DNA of 64,000 nt, from positions 1 to 64,000 of the forward strand of contig CAKQRQ010000002.1 in NCBI GenBank assembly GCA_934271465.1, read 5' to 3'. The notes beneath the pieces were generated by a model, which was given only the letters and a program-made list of their open reading frames with translations, was not told the DNA's origin and made no database searches. The stretch is from an uncultured Alphaproteobacteria bacterium. GTDB lineage: Bacteria > Pseudomonadota > Alphaproteobacteria > RF32 > CAG-239. The first letter of the stretch is position 1. Each line of letters opens with the position of its first letter. The position numbers were made by a program, and so were the translations under genes. Positions 50,193 to 58,784 of the stretch are shown here, piece after piece.

Positions 50193-50993
50193 ATGTGCCG
50201 CATCAAAGCAGAACAGATATATTTTGAGCTTCCGACGGGGCTTCCGAAAGAGGAGAAAAACGCTGCGGCCGCTTACAAAATTTTTATAGAAGAAAGCCGC
50301 GCCGCGGTTGAAAATCATAAAATCTCGCCGGCAGAACGGCAACAAAAGCTTGAAACTCTTTCAAAAACAGGGATTAAAGAAATTTTTCTCAAAGAAAACT
50401 TGAGCCTTTCCCTGATTGAAGATCGGTTAAAGGCGCTCAAAAAAGAAACGGAAATAAAGTCTTTTGATGTTTGGGCGGAATTTTTGGAACATAGCCGGCG
50501 CAAGGCTTCGGGAACGGGGCGGCTGATTGTCGCACTTGGCAATGAATCACCAAGTGCTATTTTGCCGGCCGAAAATTTATATGTCGTGCGGCAGATTTTG
50601 GACGAGGTCGCGCGTCTGAAATCCAATATGAGCTTATTTGGTAAGTGCCTGATACCTCAGGATTTGCTTGAGGCTTACGGGGTAAGGACAACGGATTTTG
50701 GGTTGAGTTTGACGACGCCTCAGACAGCCGCGCTGATAAGAGAGATTCTTAATCGGCTTGAAGGAATAATGAAAGATGTCGAGGTTCTGCCGGCTTTGAT
50801 TCAAAATCGGCGGCTGCGGTTCGGGGTAAGCGTTATCCTTTCTTTAACCAATTCTATGATAAAAAAATATAAAAAAGCGGATGTGTTGCAAAAAAAGGTC
50901 GATATTTCCGCCGCAGACAAAATAAAAGCTCGGCTTTTTGCTCTTGGAAAATGGTGTTATGCCGGTTTGCCCCGCAAAGGAACGGTTCTATGA
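50193..50993 (+). CDS. Divergent squalene/phytoene-synthase-like protein (HpnC-like), probably lacking one Asp motif
   Basis: 266 residues. From about residue 95 the pattern matches the second half of squalene/phytoene synthases: 'WAEFLEHSRRKASGTGRLIV', 'ILDEVARLKSNMSLFGKCLI' and 'PQDLLEAYGV'. In active enzymes the second segment reads DxxxD; here only the first Asp is clear. The first Asp-rich motif is not visible in the N-terminal 90 residues. It could be an inactive partner of the next gene, which overlaps its stop codon (ATGA). Confidence 0.55.
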   Translation: MCRIKAEQIYFELPTGLPKEEKNAAAAYKIFIEESRAAVENHKISPAERQQKLETLSKTGIKEIFLKENLSLSLIEDRLKALKKETEIKSFDVWAEFLEHSRRKASGTGRLIVALGNESPSAILPAENLYVVRQILDEVARLKSNMSLFGKCLIPQDLLEAYGVRTTDFGLSLTTPQTAALIREILNRLEGIMKDVEVLPALIQNRRLRFGVSVILSLTNSMIKKYKKADVLQKKVDISAADKIKARLFALGKWCYAGLPRKGTVL

Positions 50994-51826
50994 ACAAACA
51001 AATTAAAAAAATTATCAAAAAATCCGGTGCATCGATTTTTTTCGGGTTGCGCGTGCTGCCTGTTAAAGAACGGCGGGCAATATGGACGTTATATGCTTTC
51101 TACCGCCATATTCAAGACATTGTGTCAGGCGACAGACCCGTCTCTCAAAAAATGGAGCTGATAGACGTTTGGCGGAGGGAAATTGATAATATTTATGATA
51201 AAAAAGTGCCGGCCTCCGAAATCGGACGCAATATCTACAAAAACTGCATGCGTTTTAATCTGCCCAAAAAGGAATTGATTGAAATTGTAAACGGTTTGGC
51301 TATGAATTTACCGACGCCTTTGCAAACCCCCAGTCTCGAAACCCTCAAAAAATATTGTCTCGGCGTGGCTTGTGCGCCCATAGGGCTCACTTTGAGGATA
51401 TTCGGGTGTCGGGATGAAAATCTGATTCAAAACCTCTCTGAATCTTTGGGGCGGGCAATGCAGCTGACGGATATTCTGAAAGATGTCAGAGAAGATGCCG
51501 AGGCCGAAAGAATGTATATCCCGAGCGATTTTTTGAAAAAAGCGGGAATAAATTCGCGCGAGCCCATGGCGGTTGTCGTTGATAAAAATCTGGCAGTGGC
51601 GAGAGAAGAATTAGCTCGTTTAGCCGGACAGGACTATCAAACATCTTTTGAACTAATCAAAAAATTGGATAAAAGAACCGCGCGTAATATCAAAGCAATG
51701 GCCTATGTCTATAAAAGATGTTTTGATATTATGCAAAACAGAGGGTGGGAGATTGTCTCTCCCAAACCCAAAGTCGGAAAATTATCAAAAGTGCTTTTAA
51801 TTTTGAAAGCATACAGCGGAAAATAA
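50990..51826 (+). CDS. Squalene/phytoene synthase family protein (HpnD-like)
   Basis: 278 residues from the ATG that overlaps the upstream stop. The motif 'LYAFYRHIQDIVSGD' matches the first Asp motif region and 'LTDILKDVREDAEAERMYI' the second (DxxxDVRED), followed by 'PSDFLKKAGI'. Such enzymes condense farnesyl diphosphate to presqualene diphosphate in hopanoid synthesis. The cyclase and HpnE are not in this window, and mitochondrial NDUFAF6-type homologues share the same fold, so the substrate is uncertain. Confidence 0.75.
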   Translation: MNKQIKKIIKKSGASIFFGLRVLPVKERRAIWTLYAFYRHIQDIVSGDRPVSQKMELIDVWRREIDNIYDKKVPASEIGRNIYKNCMRFNLPKKELIEIVNGLAMNLPTPLQTPSLETLKKYCLGVACAPIGLTLRIFGCRDENLIQNLSESLGRAMQLTDILKDVREDAEAERMYIPSDFLKKAGINSREPMAVVVDKNLAVAREELARLAGQDYQTSFELIKKLDKRTARNIKAMAYVYKRCFDIMQNRGWEIVSPKPKVGKLSKVLLILKAYSGK

Positions 51827-51844
51827 CTAAAAAAGGCGGATAAA

Positions 51845-53107
51845 ATGAAAAATGCTCAAACAACAAACTTGTCAAACGGACTGCGTGTGATAACCCTTGA
51901 ACGGCCGCAGGTCGAAACGGTTTCTTTGGGGATTTGGGTCAAGACGGGAGCCGCCTACGAAACAAAAGCCAATAACGGTATTTCACATTTTTTGGAGCAT
52001 ATGTCTTTTAAGGGAACAAAAACGCGCACGGCTGTTCAAATTTCGGAAGAAATAGAAGATGTCGGCGGTCAGTCCAATGCCTATACATCAAGGGAATTTA
52101 CGGCCTATTATGCCAAAATGATGAAAGAAGACGCCGAGCTGGCCGTTGACGTGTTGACGGATTCAATCAAAAATTCAATTTTTCCAGAAGAAGAATTGAT
52201 TAAAGAGCGCGAGGTCGTTATTCAGGAAATTAAGCAAACGCTTGATACGCCCGATGATATTGTTTTTGATTATTTTCAAGAAACGGCATTCCCCAATCAG
52301 GCGGTCGGCCGGTCGATTTTGGGGCAGATAGAAACGGTTCGCTCTTTCAACCGCGATACATTGATTTCATATATCAATTCAAATTATGCGGCTGAAAATA
52401 TGGTGTTGTGCGCGGTTGGAAATATCAAACACGAAACTTTTGTGAAATTGGTTAAAGACCGCATGGAAGATTTTAGGCCGAAAACAAATTTTGTAACCGA
52501 AAAACAAATTTACAAAGGCGGATTTTTTATTGAGCGCAAGCCTATTGAACAGAGCCATGTTGTTTTGGGATTTGAGGCCTATCCGTATAAAGATGAAAGA
52601 TATTATGCGGCAGCGATGCTCTCAACCATTTTGGGCGGCGGGATGTCTTCAAGATTGTTTCAAGAAATCAGGGAAAAGCGCGGCCTCGTTTATTCGGTTT
52701 ATTCCTTTACGGCGGCGCATTGCGCAACGGGCGTATTCGGAATCTATGCCGGAACGGAAGCTAAGCAGCTGCCCGTTTTGATGCCGGTTGTGGTCGATGA
52801 AATCAAAAAAATATGCAATGAAAAAGTAACCGAAAAGGAATTTAACCGCGCCAAAATGCAAATGAAAGCCGGTATCAAGATGGGGTTGGAGAGTTCGTCT
52901 TCAACAGCTGAGGTTTTGGCTCGTCAAAACCTCATTTATAACCGTAGTCTGACGACAGACGAGGTTGTCCAAAAAATTGACGCCGTAACGATTGACGATA
53001 TTCGCAAAACGGCTGCTGAGATTTTTGCCTCAAAACCGACCTATACGCTTTTGGGCGCCATAAATTCCTATATGGAGCCTGATGAGCTCCAAAAAGCTTT
53101 GTCCTAA
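51845..53107 (+). CDS. M16 family zinc peptidase (processing-peptidase-like)
   Basis: 420 residues with the inverted zinc motif HxxEH in 'ISHFLEHMSFKGTK' and the distal Glu in 'ELAVDVLTDSIKNSIFPEEEL'. The second, inactive half has 'GGGMSSRLFQEIREKRGLVYS', the conserved substrate-loop. Closely resembles bacterial relatives of mitochondrial processing peptidase beta, probably cytoplasmic or periplasmic; no signal peptide is seen. Start has aaaggcgga upstream. Confidence 0.95.
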   Translation: MKNAQTTNLSNGLRVITLERPQVETVSLGIWVKTGAAYETKANNGISHFLEHMSFKGTKTRTAVQISEEIEDVGGQSNAYTSREFTAYYAKMMKEDAELAVDVLTDSIKNSIFPEEELIKEREVVIQEIKQTLDTPDDIVFDYFQETAFPNQAVGRSILGQIETVRSFNRDTLISYINSNYAAENMVLCAVGNIKHETFVKLVKDRMEDFRPKTNFVTEKQIYKGGFFIERKPIEQSHVVLGFEAYPYKDERYYAAAMLSTILGGGMSSRLFQEIREKRGLVYSVYSFTAAHCATGVFGIYAGTEAKQLPVLMPVVVDEIKKICNEKVTEKEFNRAKMQMKAGIKMGLESSSSTAEVLARQNLIYNRSLTTDEVVQKIDAVTIDDIRKTAAEIFASKPTYTLLGAINSYMEPDELQKALS

Positions 53108-53129
53108 CCCGAAAAAAGGGAGAGAAAAG

Positions 53130-54197
53130 ATGTCTCGCGCGGAAGATATTTTTCAAAAATTGATTTATTTCGGCGAAGAAGCCATTGACGATTTTATCAT
53201 CAACCGCCAAAGCGAAGAGCTGTTTATTGACTTCAAACAGGCGGCCTCTGACGGTAAAAATTTTAATACGCTTCATCGGGATGACCGTAAAAATTTATCC
53301 AAAGCCATTTCCGGTTTTGGCAACTCTGAAGGCGGCGTGATTATCTGGGGCGTGGAATGTTCCAGAGATTACGAAATCGGCGATGTAGCCAAAGCAAAAG
53401 TAAAGGTTAAAAACGTGCACCGATTTTTGAGTTGGCTTGAAAACGCCATTTCAGGTTGCACAATCCCGAGCCATAACAAAGTTCGCAACCATATTATCAG
53501 CGCCGATAAAAACGGAGACGGCTATGTGGCAACCTATATTCCCAAAAGCGAAGTAGCGCCGCTGATGACATCGAGCAATTCGGCAATCTATATCCGTTCC
53601 GGTTCAAACAATGTGCCGGCGCCTTATGCTGTGATTGCCGGAATGTTCGGGCGCTATCCGCAGCCCAATATCGAGCTTAAAATTGCCGCAAAAAAAATTG
53701 AGGCGCTCAAGAACCAAGACGAAGATATGTTCTACCCAAACAGTATCGACAACCCGCCCGAGCAATATGTCAAGATTTCGTTTGAGCTTCAGGGGGCGAA
53801 TATTTCAAACGTGATTGCGCGCGAAATGTTTTTGTCGGCCGAAGTGACAAGCGACGGCGGCGAATATAATAAAGTTCGCTTTTCTAACTATAACCAGATG
53901 GAAGTTATCTCAGGCATTGAAGGCCAGCTTAATATTATCACAAGACCCGAACTCAGGCTTCCACCCCGCGGCGCTATCAAATTTTGCAATGTGGAAATTG
54001 TGCTTTCGCCGTTTATTGAAGATGATTTTCTGCTTGAAGGGGTTATCGGCGCCAATATGGCCATGCCGAAAGATTTCAGAATCTATATCCCCAAAAACAA
54101 ATTGCGGTCGTATGTGTCCAAGATTATCCGCGGCGATGAAGATTATAATATGATTATGAACGAGTTCTTTAACGATTATTTCCGCGGAGAATTTTAG
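53130..54197 (+). CDS. AlbA_2/Schlafen-type putative DNA-binding domain protein
   Basis: 355 residues from the ATG with gggagag upstream. Residues 20-140 match the AlbA_2 (formerly divergent AAA_4) domain: 'LFIDFKQAASDGKNF' and 'ISGFGNSEGGVIIWGVEC'. Such domains occur in transcription factors and in schlafen-like nucleases and defence proteins. The C-terminal 200 residues are beta-rich and not recognised. It runs directly into rnhA, whose ATG follows its stop without a gap, so it may be part of a DNA-linked unit, but a defence role is not supported by neighbours. Confidence 0.75.
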   Translation: MSRAEDIFQKLIYFGEEAIDDFIINRQSEELFIDFKQAASDGKNFNTLHRDDRKNLSKAISGFGNSEGGVIIWGVECSRDYEIGDVAKAKVKVKNVHRFLSWLENAISGCTIPSHNKVRNHIISADKNGDGYVATYIPKSEVAPLMTSSNSAIYIRSGSNNVPAPYAVIAGMFGRYPQPNIELKIAAKKIEALKNQDEDMFYPNSIDNPPEQYVKISFELQGANISNVIAREMFLSAEVTSDGGEYNKVRFSNYNQMEVISGIEGQLNIITRPELRLPPRGAIKFCNVEIVLSPFIEDDFLLEGVIGANMAMPKDFRIYIPKNKLRSYVSKIIRGDEDYNMIMNEFFNDYFRGEF

Positions 54198-54644
54198 ATG
54201 TCAGAGGTTGAGATTTATACGGACGGCGCTTGTTCGGGAAACCCCGGAGCAGGGGGCTGGGGAGTTGTGCTCCGCTGCAATGGGGTCGAAAAAGAACTTT
54301 CCGGAGGAGAGGCGGATACCACAAACAACCGTATGGAATTGACAGCCGTCATCAGGGCGCTTCAGGCGCTCAAGAAAGAATGCCGGATTACATTATATAC
54401 CGACAGCCGTTATGTAATGGACGGCGTGATGCAATGGCTGCCCAATTGGAAAGTGAACGGTTGGCGCACGGCAAATAAAAAAACGCCTGTCAAAAATGTC
54501 GATTTATGGCAAGAACTCGAGTCGCTCCTAGAAAAACACCAGATTAAATGGGTTTGGGTCAAAGGACACAACGGTCATCCTGAAAATGAGCGCGTCGATA
54601 AATTGGCTCGAGATGAAGCAAAATCAAGGGTTTTGCCAGAATAG
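54198..54644 (+). CDS. rnhA: Ribonuclease HI
   Basis: Degrades the RNA strand of RNA-DNA hybrids. 148 residues with all four catalytic residues in place: Asp in 'IYTDGACSGNPGAGGWG', Glu in 'MELTAVIRAL', Asp in 'LYTDSRYVMDG' and Asp in 'HPENERVDKLARDEA', plus the basic handle 'WLPNWKVNGWRTANKK'. The ATG directly follows the upstream stop codon. Confidence 0.98.
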   Translation: MSEVEIYTDGACSGNPGAGGWGVVLRCNGVEKELSGGEADTTNNRMELTAVIRALQALKKECRITLYTDSRYVMDGVMQWLPNWKVNGWRTANKKTPVKNVDLWQELESLLEKHQIKWVWVKGHNGHPENERVDKLARDEAKSRVLPE

Positions 54645-54655
54645 TCAAAAAAGTG

Positions 54656-54684
54656 TTGCATTAGACAAAATTTTGATGTATTGT
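54656..54684 (+). promoter_or_regulatory. Predicted promoter of the gene at 54706
   Basis: TTGCAT, 17 bases, TATTGT, ending 22 bases before the start codon. Confidence 0.5.
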
Positions 54685-54705
54685 TGAAACATCGTTAACA
54701 ACTTA

Positions 54706-55374
54706 ATGGTGTTGAACATGCCGCTAACGACACAGGCGCCTTCTCGTAACGGTGCCGGAACTATCGTTTCTCAATCTGAACTCTCTTGTGTATTTGACAC
54801 AAAAGAAGAATACATCACCCACCTCATCAAAACCAAAGAAATAAGAAAAGATACGCGAAAATTTAATGACGACGCGATTCATCTTATCGGGACGCTCAAA
54901 ATAGACTCAAGGGTCAAAAAAGGGCTCAATTGGAATGATGTGGTGGCGACATCGGCCATCGTGGACAAAGGAATGGTCAGCAAATATCAGTACCTGCCGC
55001 GAACATACAAAGGCGTCAAGACGACGCTTAGTATTCCGAGCGCGGAGCTGTATATCGCCCACAACAGCGCCGATGCGCTCAAGGTCGAAAACAAATACGA
55101 GGTAAACCTCTTCAGAATATCTGAACAAGCCTCAACCCTCAACTTCTCAAGCGTCAGTGCAAACCTGACGCTTTTTTATGGTCAAAGGATGGCCTTGTCA
55201 AATTTACCGCAATCCAAGAAAATCCTAGGGCTTGCGCCAAAAAATCTGGAAGTTGATTGTCCAGATGCGTATCATGTGGCCAAAACCAAAGGGTGCGGTG
55301 AAGAAATTCTGAAAATATTGCAGCCGCATCACTTTTTGGTAACAGAATTTTTGGGGTTTATTGGAAGGCGCTAA
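54706..55374 (+). CDS. Hypothetical protein, 222 residues
   Basis: Family not recognised. Soluble, no signal peptide. 'KKGLNWNDVVATSAIVDKGM' and 'YLPRTYKGVKTTLSIPSAEL' suggest an alpha/beta fold. The first ATG is used for lack of a clear ribosome site. The short distance to the promoter would allow a near-leaderless message. Monocistronic between rnhA and the HAD gene. Confidence 0.6.
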   Translation: MVLNMPLTTQAPSRNGAGTIVSQSELSCVFDTKEEYITHLIKTKEIRKDTRKFNDDAIHLIGTLKIDSRVKKGLNWNDVVATSAIVDKGMVSKYQYLPRTYKGVKTTLSIPSAELYIAHNSADALKVENKYEVNLFRISEQASTLNFSSVSANLTLFYGQRMALSNLPQSKKILGLAPKNLEVDCPDAYHVAKTKGCGEEILKILQPHHFLVTEFLGFIGRR

Positions 55375-55446
55375 AAAACGGTTGCTATTTGAGCCGAAAA
55401 AAGGTATAAATCTTTCCGAGCGAAAATTCAATCTGAAAGGATTAAA

Positions 55447-56112
55447 ATGATTATCAAAAATATATTTTGGGATGTTGACGGCGTTTTGGCCAACCTCAAT
55501 TATGCCTATTTTAACTTTTTAACCAAACACCCTAAATATGCGCCGATGTATGGCAATATCAAATGGGAAGATTTGCCGAAAGTTTTACCGATTGTTCCAA
55601 AATATGGGGCGCTTGAACTTAAAACGCATCCGACAATGGGCGTTGAAATGGACTATGATTTTTGCCATTCGCCGGAGTTTTTCTGCAATCGTCCTCTGTA
55701 TCCGAATGTGATAGAAACTTTGAGAGAATTGAATCAAAAGGGATATCGCCAGTTTACGATGTCGGCAACGTTTGATGTTGAAACCAAGAAAAAGTTTTTG
55801 AATAAATTGCTGGCCGATGTGACGGACTTTTTGACGATTGAATGTGTTCAGCATGGCAAATTTATGCATGATTCCGCCAAAGAAGATATGCTCAAAGAAT
55901 GTTTCAAAAAATATGACCTCAAACCCGAAGAAACAATTTTGGTCGATGATCGAATTTATAACCAATACGCCACAATAGCTATCGGGGCGCATCCGGTCAG
56001 AATGCGCTGCGAATTTACAACGGATTTGCCCGAGGATCTCAAGTTTATCCCCGAGGTCAAAGATGTGGTCGACTTCAAAAATTGGCTGTATAAAAATACA
56101 ACCTTTGAATAA
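55447..56112 (+). CDS. HAD family hydrolase
   Basis: 221 residues. Motif I 'FWDVDGVLANLNY' (DxDG), motif II in 'FTMSATFDV', Lys in 'KFMHDSAKEDML', and motif IV 'TILVDDRIYNQYA'. All catalytic residues are present, so it is an active phosphatase or phosphomutase-like enzyme. The substrate is unknown. The start has gaaaggatt upstream. A bidirectional terminator separates it from convergent kdsB. Confidence 0.85.
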   Translation: MIIKNIFWDVDGVLANLNYAYFNFLTKHPKYAPMYGNIKWEDLPKVLPIVPKYGALELKTHPTMGVEMDYDFCHSPEFFCNRPLYPNVIETLRELNQKGYRQFTMSATFDVETKKKFLNKLLADVTDFLTIECVQHGKFMHDSAKEDMLKECFKKYDLKPEETILVDDRIYNQYATIAIGAHPVRMRCEFTTDLPEDLKFIPEVKDVVDFKNWLYKNTTFE

Positions 56113-56124
56113 GAAATCGGTAAT

Positions 56125-56163
56125 AAAAAAGGCTCTTATCCGAAACAAGATAAGAGCCTTTTT
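56125..56163 (+). terminator. Bidirectional terminator between the HAD gene and kdsB
   Basis: aaaaaaggctcttatc / gataagagccttttt: A run on one side and T run on the other, so it can work on both strands. Confidence 0.9.
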
Positions 56164-56182
56164 GATGGGAAGAAAATCTACC

Positions 56183-56956
56183 TTACTTAATAAATTTGCA
56201 GGCTTCCTCATATTCTTCCGGCGTATTGATGTCGGCCGGCGCTTCTTCAACAAGTTTCATCGTCTCGACAATGCGGGCGCGGATAACCATGCCGTTTTCA
56301 AGAGCGCGGAGCTGTTCCAAAGACTCTCTGGCCTCCAAAACGCCGACGGGCAAATCGACCATTTTTTTCAAAGAAGAAGCTCTGAAAACATAAATGCCGA
56401 TATGATGATAAAAGTCATGATTTTTGCATTTTTCGGGGTTGCGGATATAAGGAGCGGCCGCGCGGGTAAAGTATAAGCAGCGTCCTTCTGTTTCGCCCTC
56501 GCGAAGCCCCATGCAGATTTTGACCATGCTGGGATCAGAAACATCATGTTCGTTTTTGAAAACCATACCGCAGGTGGCAATATCACAGTTGGTGCGCTCA
56601 ATCATATCAATCAGAGATAGGTTAACCCGTGGGTCGACATTGAGCCCGTCGCCCTGAAAGTTAACGACAATATCATACTTGGAACCATCCGGATCAATCT
56701 CCTTGAGGGCGGCGGCAATACGGTCTGTCCCGCTGGGAAGGCTCGGGTCTGTCAAAATAGCTTTGGCGCCGAATTTCTTCGCCTCGTCCAAAATAACCTG
56801 ATCACCGGCGGCAATGACAATATCTCCGGGGACATATTTTTTGACATTTTCATAAACACGCTGAATGAGTGTTTTGCCGTTAATGTCCAAAAGGGGTTTG
56901 TTGGGCAGGCGGGTGGAGGCCATGCGCACGGGAATCATCGTGATAACTTTTGACAT
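56183..56956 (-). CDS. kdsB: 3-deoxy-manno-octulosonate cytidylyltransferase (CMP-KDO synthetase), or close relative
   Basis: Activates KDO as CMP-KDO for lipid A-core synthesis. 257 residues from the ATG of 'MSKVITMIPVRMASTRLPNK', with gaaagg upstream. The CTP-binding loop 'RMASTRLPNKPL' and 'SGTDRIAAAL' match KdsB. The usual QGDEPLI motif reads 'NFQGDGLNVDPR' here, a deviation in the catalytic loop. 'HHIGIYVFRASSLKK' and 'LESLEQL'-type C-terminus ('ARESLEQLRALENG') agree with the family. A related CMP-sugar synthetase is possible. Confidence 0.82.
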   Translation of the reverse strand: MSKVITMIPVRMASTRLPNKPLLDINGKTLIQRVYENVKKYVPGDIVIAAGDQVILDEAKKFGAKAILTDPSLPSGTDRIAAALKEIDPDGSKYDIVVNFQGDGLNVDPRVNLSLIDMIERTNCDIATCGMVFKNEHDVSDPSMVKICMGLREGETEGRCLYFTRAAAPYIRNPEKCKNHDFYHHIGIYVFRASSLKKMVDLPVGVLEARESLEQLRALENGMVIRARIVETMKLVEEAPADINTPEEYEEACKFIK

Positions 56957-57013
56957 AAAGATGTGCCTTTCATAGAATGGGGTTAATCTCAAAAATTGAT
57001 GAAAGTATAGCAC

Positions 57014-57275
57014 CTTTATCTGAAAAGGAAAGAAGTATTTTGCTGCCTTTATTTTTTAGTTCATTTTAGCTGATAAAAATAAAATGAAAAAAGGAAGATA
57101 CAAAAGGATATAAAATATATATTTATTGGGGAGAATTTTTTGAACATTTTGACGATACAATAAAGGAAACAGCAAATAGATTAGCAAATATATTCCGCCA
57201 AAAAAATTGATGCAATATTAAAATGTGGCCTTCGATTAAAGAGAAAAATTTTCCACAAAGACTAGAGACGTGCAT
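57014..57275. other. Gene-free stretch before the second accessory cluster
   Basis: About 260 AT-rich bases with no ORF of note, hairpin or RNA gene that I can recognise. It ends at the promoter at 57276. Confidence 0.5.
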
Positions 57276-57304
57276 TTGACATATCCGTCGGGTGAGTGTA
57301 TAAA
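57276..57304 (+). promoter_or_regulatory. Strong promoter of the transglycosylase-domain gene (copy B)
   Basis: TTGACA, 17 bases (tatccgtcgggtgagtg), TATAAA: a near-consensus housekeeping promoter. The spacer and -10 are shared with the gene at 12925, but only this copy has the -35 box. Confidence 0.85.
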
Positions 57305-57311
57305 AATGAGC

Positions 57312-57390
57312 ATAGTGAGAAAGTGGGCAAAGGGCTCATATTCTCGCTATTTTTTTTATAACAAACAGGAGCTTTTGGGCTCCTTTTTTT
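57312..57390 (+). promoter_or_regulatory. Leader with two terminator-like hairpins (copy B)
   Basis: Hairpin 1: atagtgagaa / ttctcgctat (57312-57350) followed by eight T. Hairpin 2: aggagc / gctcct (57367-57384) followed by seven T. They lie between the predicted start of transcription (about 57311) and the start codon, so most transcripts would be expected to stop early unless relieved. Confidence 0.75.
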
Positions 57391-57408
57391 ATGTCGAAAG
57401 GAAAAGCA

Positions 57409-58272
57409 ATGGATTTTTATGGAAAATACAAATCCCCATTGGGGTATTATAACAACGCCAATCAGATAGACAGTTACGGCGTGAATCACAGCGGGTTTAC
57501 AACGCGCGATGAGCTTGAATATCAATTCGCTCGCCAACAACGCGAAAACGAACTGATAAATCAATGCAAAGCGCAAGGCATAACGGAAAACTTTCCGCAA
57601 TATGGCGCCAACTTTTGGGGTAATTCAGCCAATAACTACGGCTTTGGAACAGAAAATATTGCCGAAAATATTAGGGGTATGAATCAAGTCACAACCCCGA
57701 TACCGATAGGTTTCAATAGGACGAGTAATAGTTCGGAGCAGTCTTTTGATAACTATCTGAATGAGAGGCAAAGGATAGATGCTTTAAGAAATGGTCAAAT
57801 GTTGAATTTACATATTGCAAATAATCCCAAGGCAAACTATAATTGGTCATGGTACACATGGGATTGGTTAGGAAAGTATTATATCAATAAATATAATGAC
57901 TCTATTGAAAAATATGCCAAACAAAATAATCTTCCTTCAGATATTGTTAGAGCTATTATGTATAATGAAGCGGCAACAGGACATAAGGGACCTTTTAATA
58001 ATATGGGAGATCTATTTCATATTTCAGGCAGTCAAATGCCAATGAATATTCAAGGAAAGACTTGGGAAAATTTTCAAGGAAAACGTTATGATACTTATAT
58101 TCCAGAACAAAATATTGAATTAGGAGTAAAGCTAATCAAACAAATATACAATTCTTTGGATAATCCAACTCCTGACAGAATAGGAACATTATGGAATGAA
58201 ACAGGAGCAAATCAAATAAATGATGTTGGAGCAAGGGTAAAAACGGCATTTGAAACTCAGCCGTGGTTATGA
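57409..58272 (+). CDS. Lytic-transglycosylase-like domain protein with conserved head; candidate peptidoglycan-cleaving toxin, copy B
   Basis: 287 residues. Residues 1-88 are the shared head (starts MDFYGKYKSPLGYYNNANQ, contains 'NFPQYGANFWGNSANNYGF'), almost identical to the gene at 12925. A linker follows, and then residues about 165-287 resemble lysozyme-fold transglycosylases: 'LPSDIVRAIMYNEAATG' with the candidate catalytic Glu187, then 'PEQNIELGVKLIKQIYNSL' and 'LWNETGANQINDVGARVKT', which matches the end of SLT-type domains. No signal peptide. The ATG at 57409 is chosen because aaagga precedes it as in the paralogues. Two membrane-protein genes follow on the same strand. Confidence 0.8.
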   Translation: MDFYGKYKSPLGYYNNANQIDSYGVNHSGFTTRDELEYQFARQQRENELINQCKAQGITENFPQYGANFWGNSANNYGFGTENIAENIRGMNQVTTPIPIGFNRTSNSSEQSFDNYLNERQRIDALRNGQMLNLHIANNPKANYNWSWYTWDWLGKYYINKYNDSIEKYAKQNNLPSDIVRAIMYNEAATGHKGPFNNMGDLFHISGSQMPMNIQGKTWENFQGKRYDTYIPEQNIELGVKLIKQIYNSLDNPTPDRIGTLWNETGANQINDVGARVKTAFETQPWL

Positions 58273-58285
58273 CAAAGGGGTAAAT

Positions 58286-58762
58286 ATGAACAAAAATAAT
58301 ATTCAGCTTAAATCTGTTGCAAGAAAAACAGAATATATTCTTTGGTTTTCTTTGATAATCATTGTGACACTTGGTATTTGTTCAGTTAGTTTAGGCACGA
58401 ATCCCAATGGCGAGGCGTGTCGTTATAATTTATGGCAGCCGGGCGATGTTTATCAATGGGTTTGGGGCGGAACGCCATGTGCTTTCACGGCTGAATATTA
58501 TTTTTCATATTCTTTGATATTTGTGGTGTATCTTATCTTTGATTATGTCCGCAGAAAGATAATCGGGTTTAATCCTTCCATAGGTGTAAGAATGGGGGAG
58601 ATAGCTTTCTGGTTCATCGCTAATTGGATTTATCTGCTCTGGCTAACCGCAAACGATTATGGCGTATTAGATGCGGTTATGGTTGGAACATCATTTTTAG
58701 GGATGTTGTTATTTATGCTTCCATTAGCCGGTTTAGCTATCATTTCAAGATTCTTGAAATAA
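58286..58762 (+). CDS. Membrane protein, candidate immunity or accessory protein of copy B
   Basis: 158 residues from the ATG with aaaggggta upstream, 13 bases after the copy B stop. About four hydrophobic segments: 'ILWFSLIIIVTLGICSVSLG', 'YFSYSLIFVVYLIFDYV', 'IAFWFIANWIYLLWLTA' and 'FLGMLLFMLPLAGLAI'. A periplasmic loop between the first two holds two Cys and several Trp. No family recognised. The tight spacing with a toxin-like gene suggests an immunity protein or a holin-like function; both are inference. Confidence 0.65.
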   Translation: MNKNNIQLKSVARKTEYILWFSLIIIVTLGICSVSLGTNPNGEACRYNLWQPGDVYQWVWGGTPCAFTAEYYFSYSLIFVVYLIFDYVRRKIIGFNPSIGVRMGEIAFWFIANWIYLLWLTANDYGVLDAVMVGTSFLGMLLFMLPLAGLAIISRFLK

Positions 58763-58784
58763 TATTTAGCATAGGAAATGAGAC

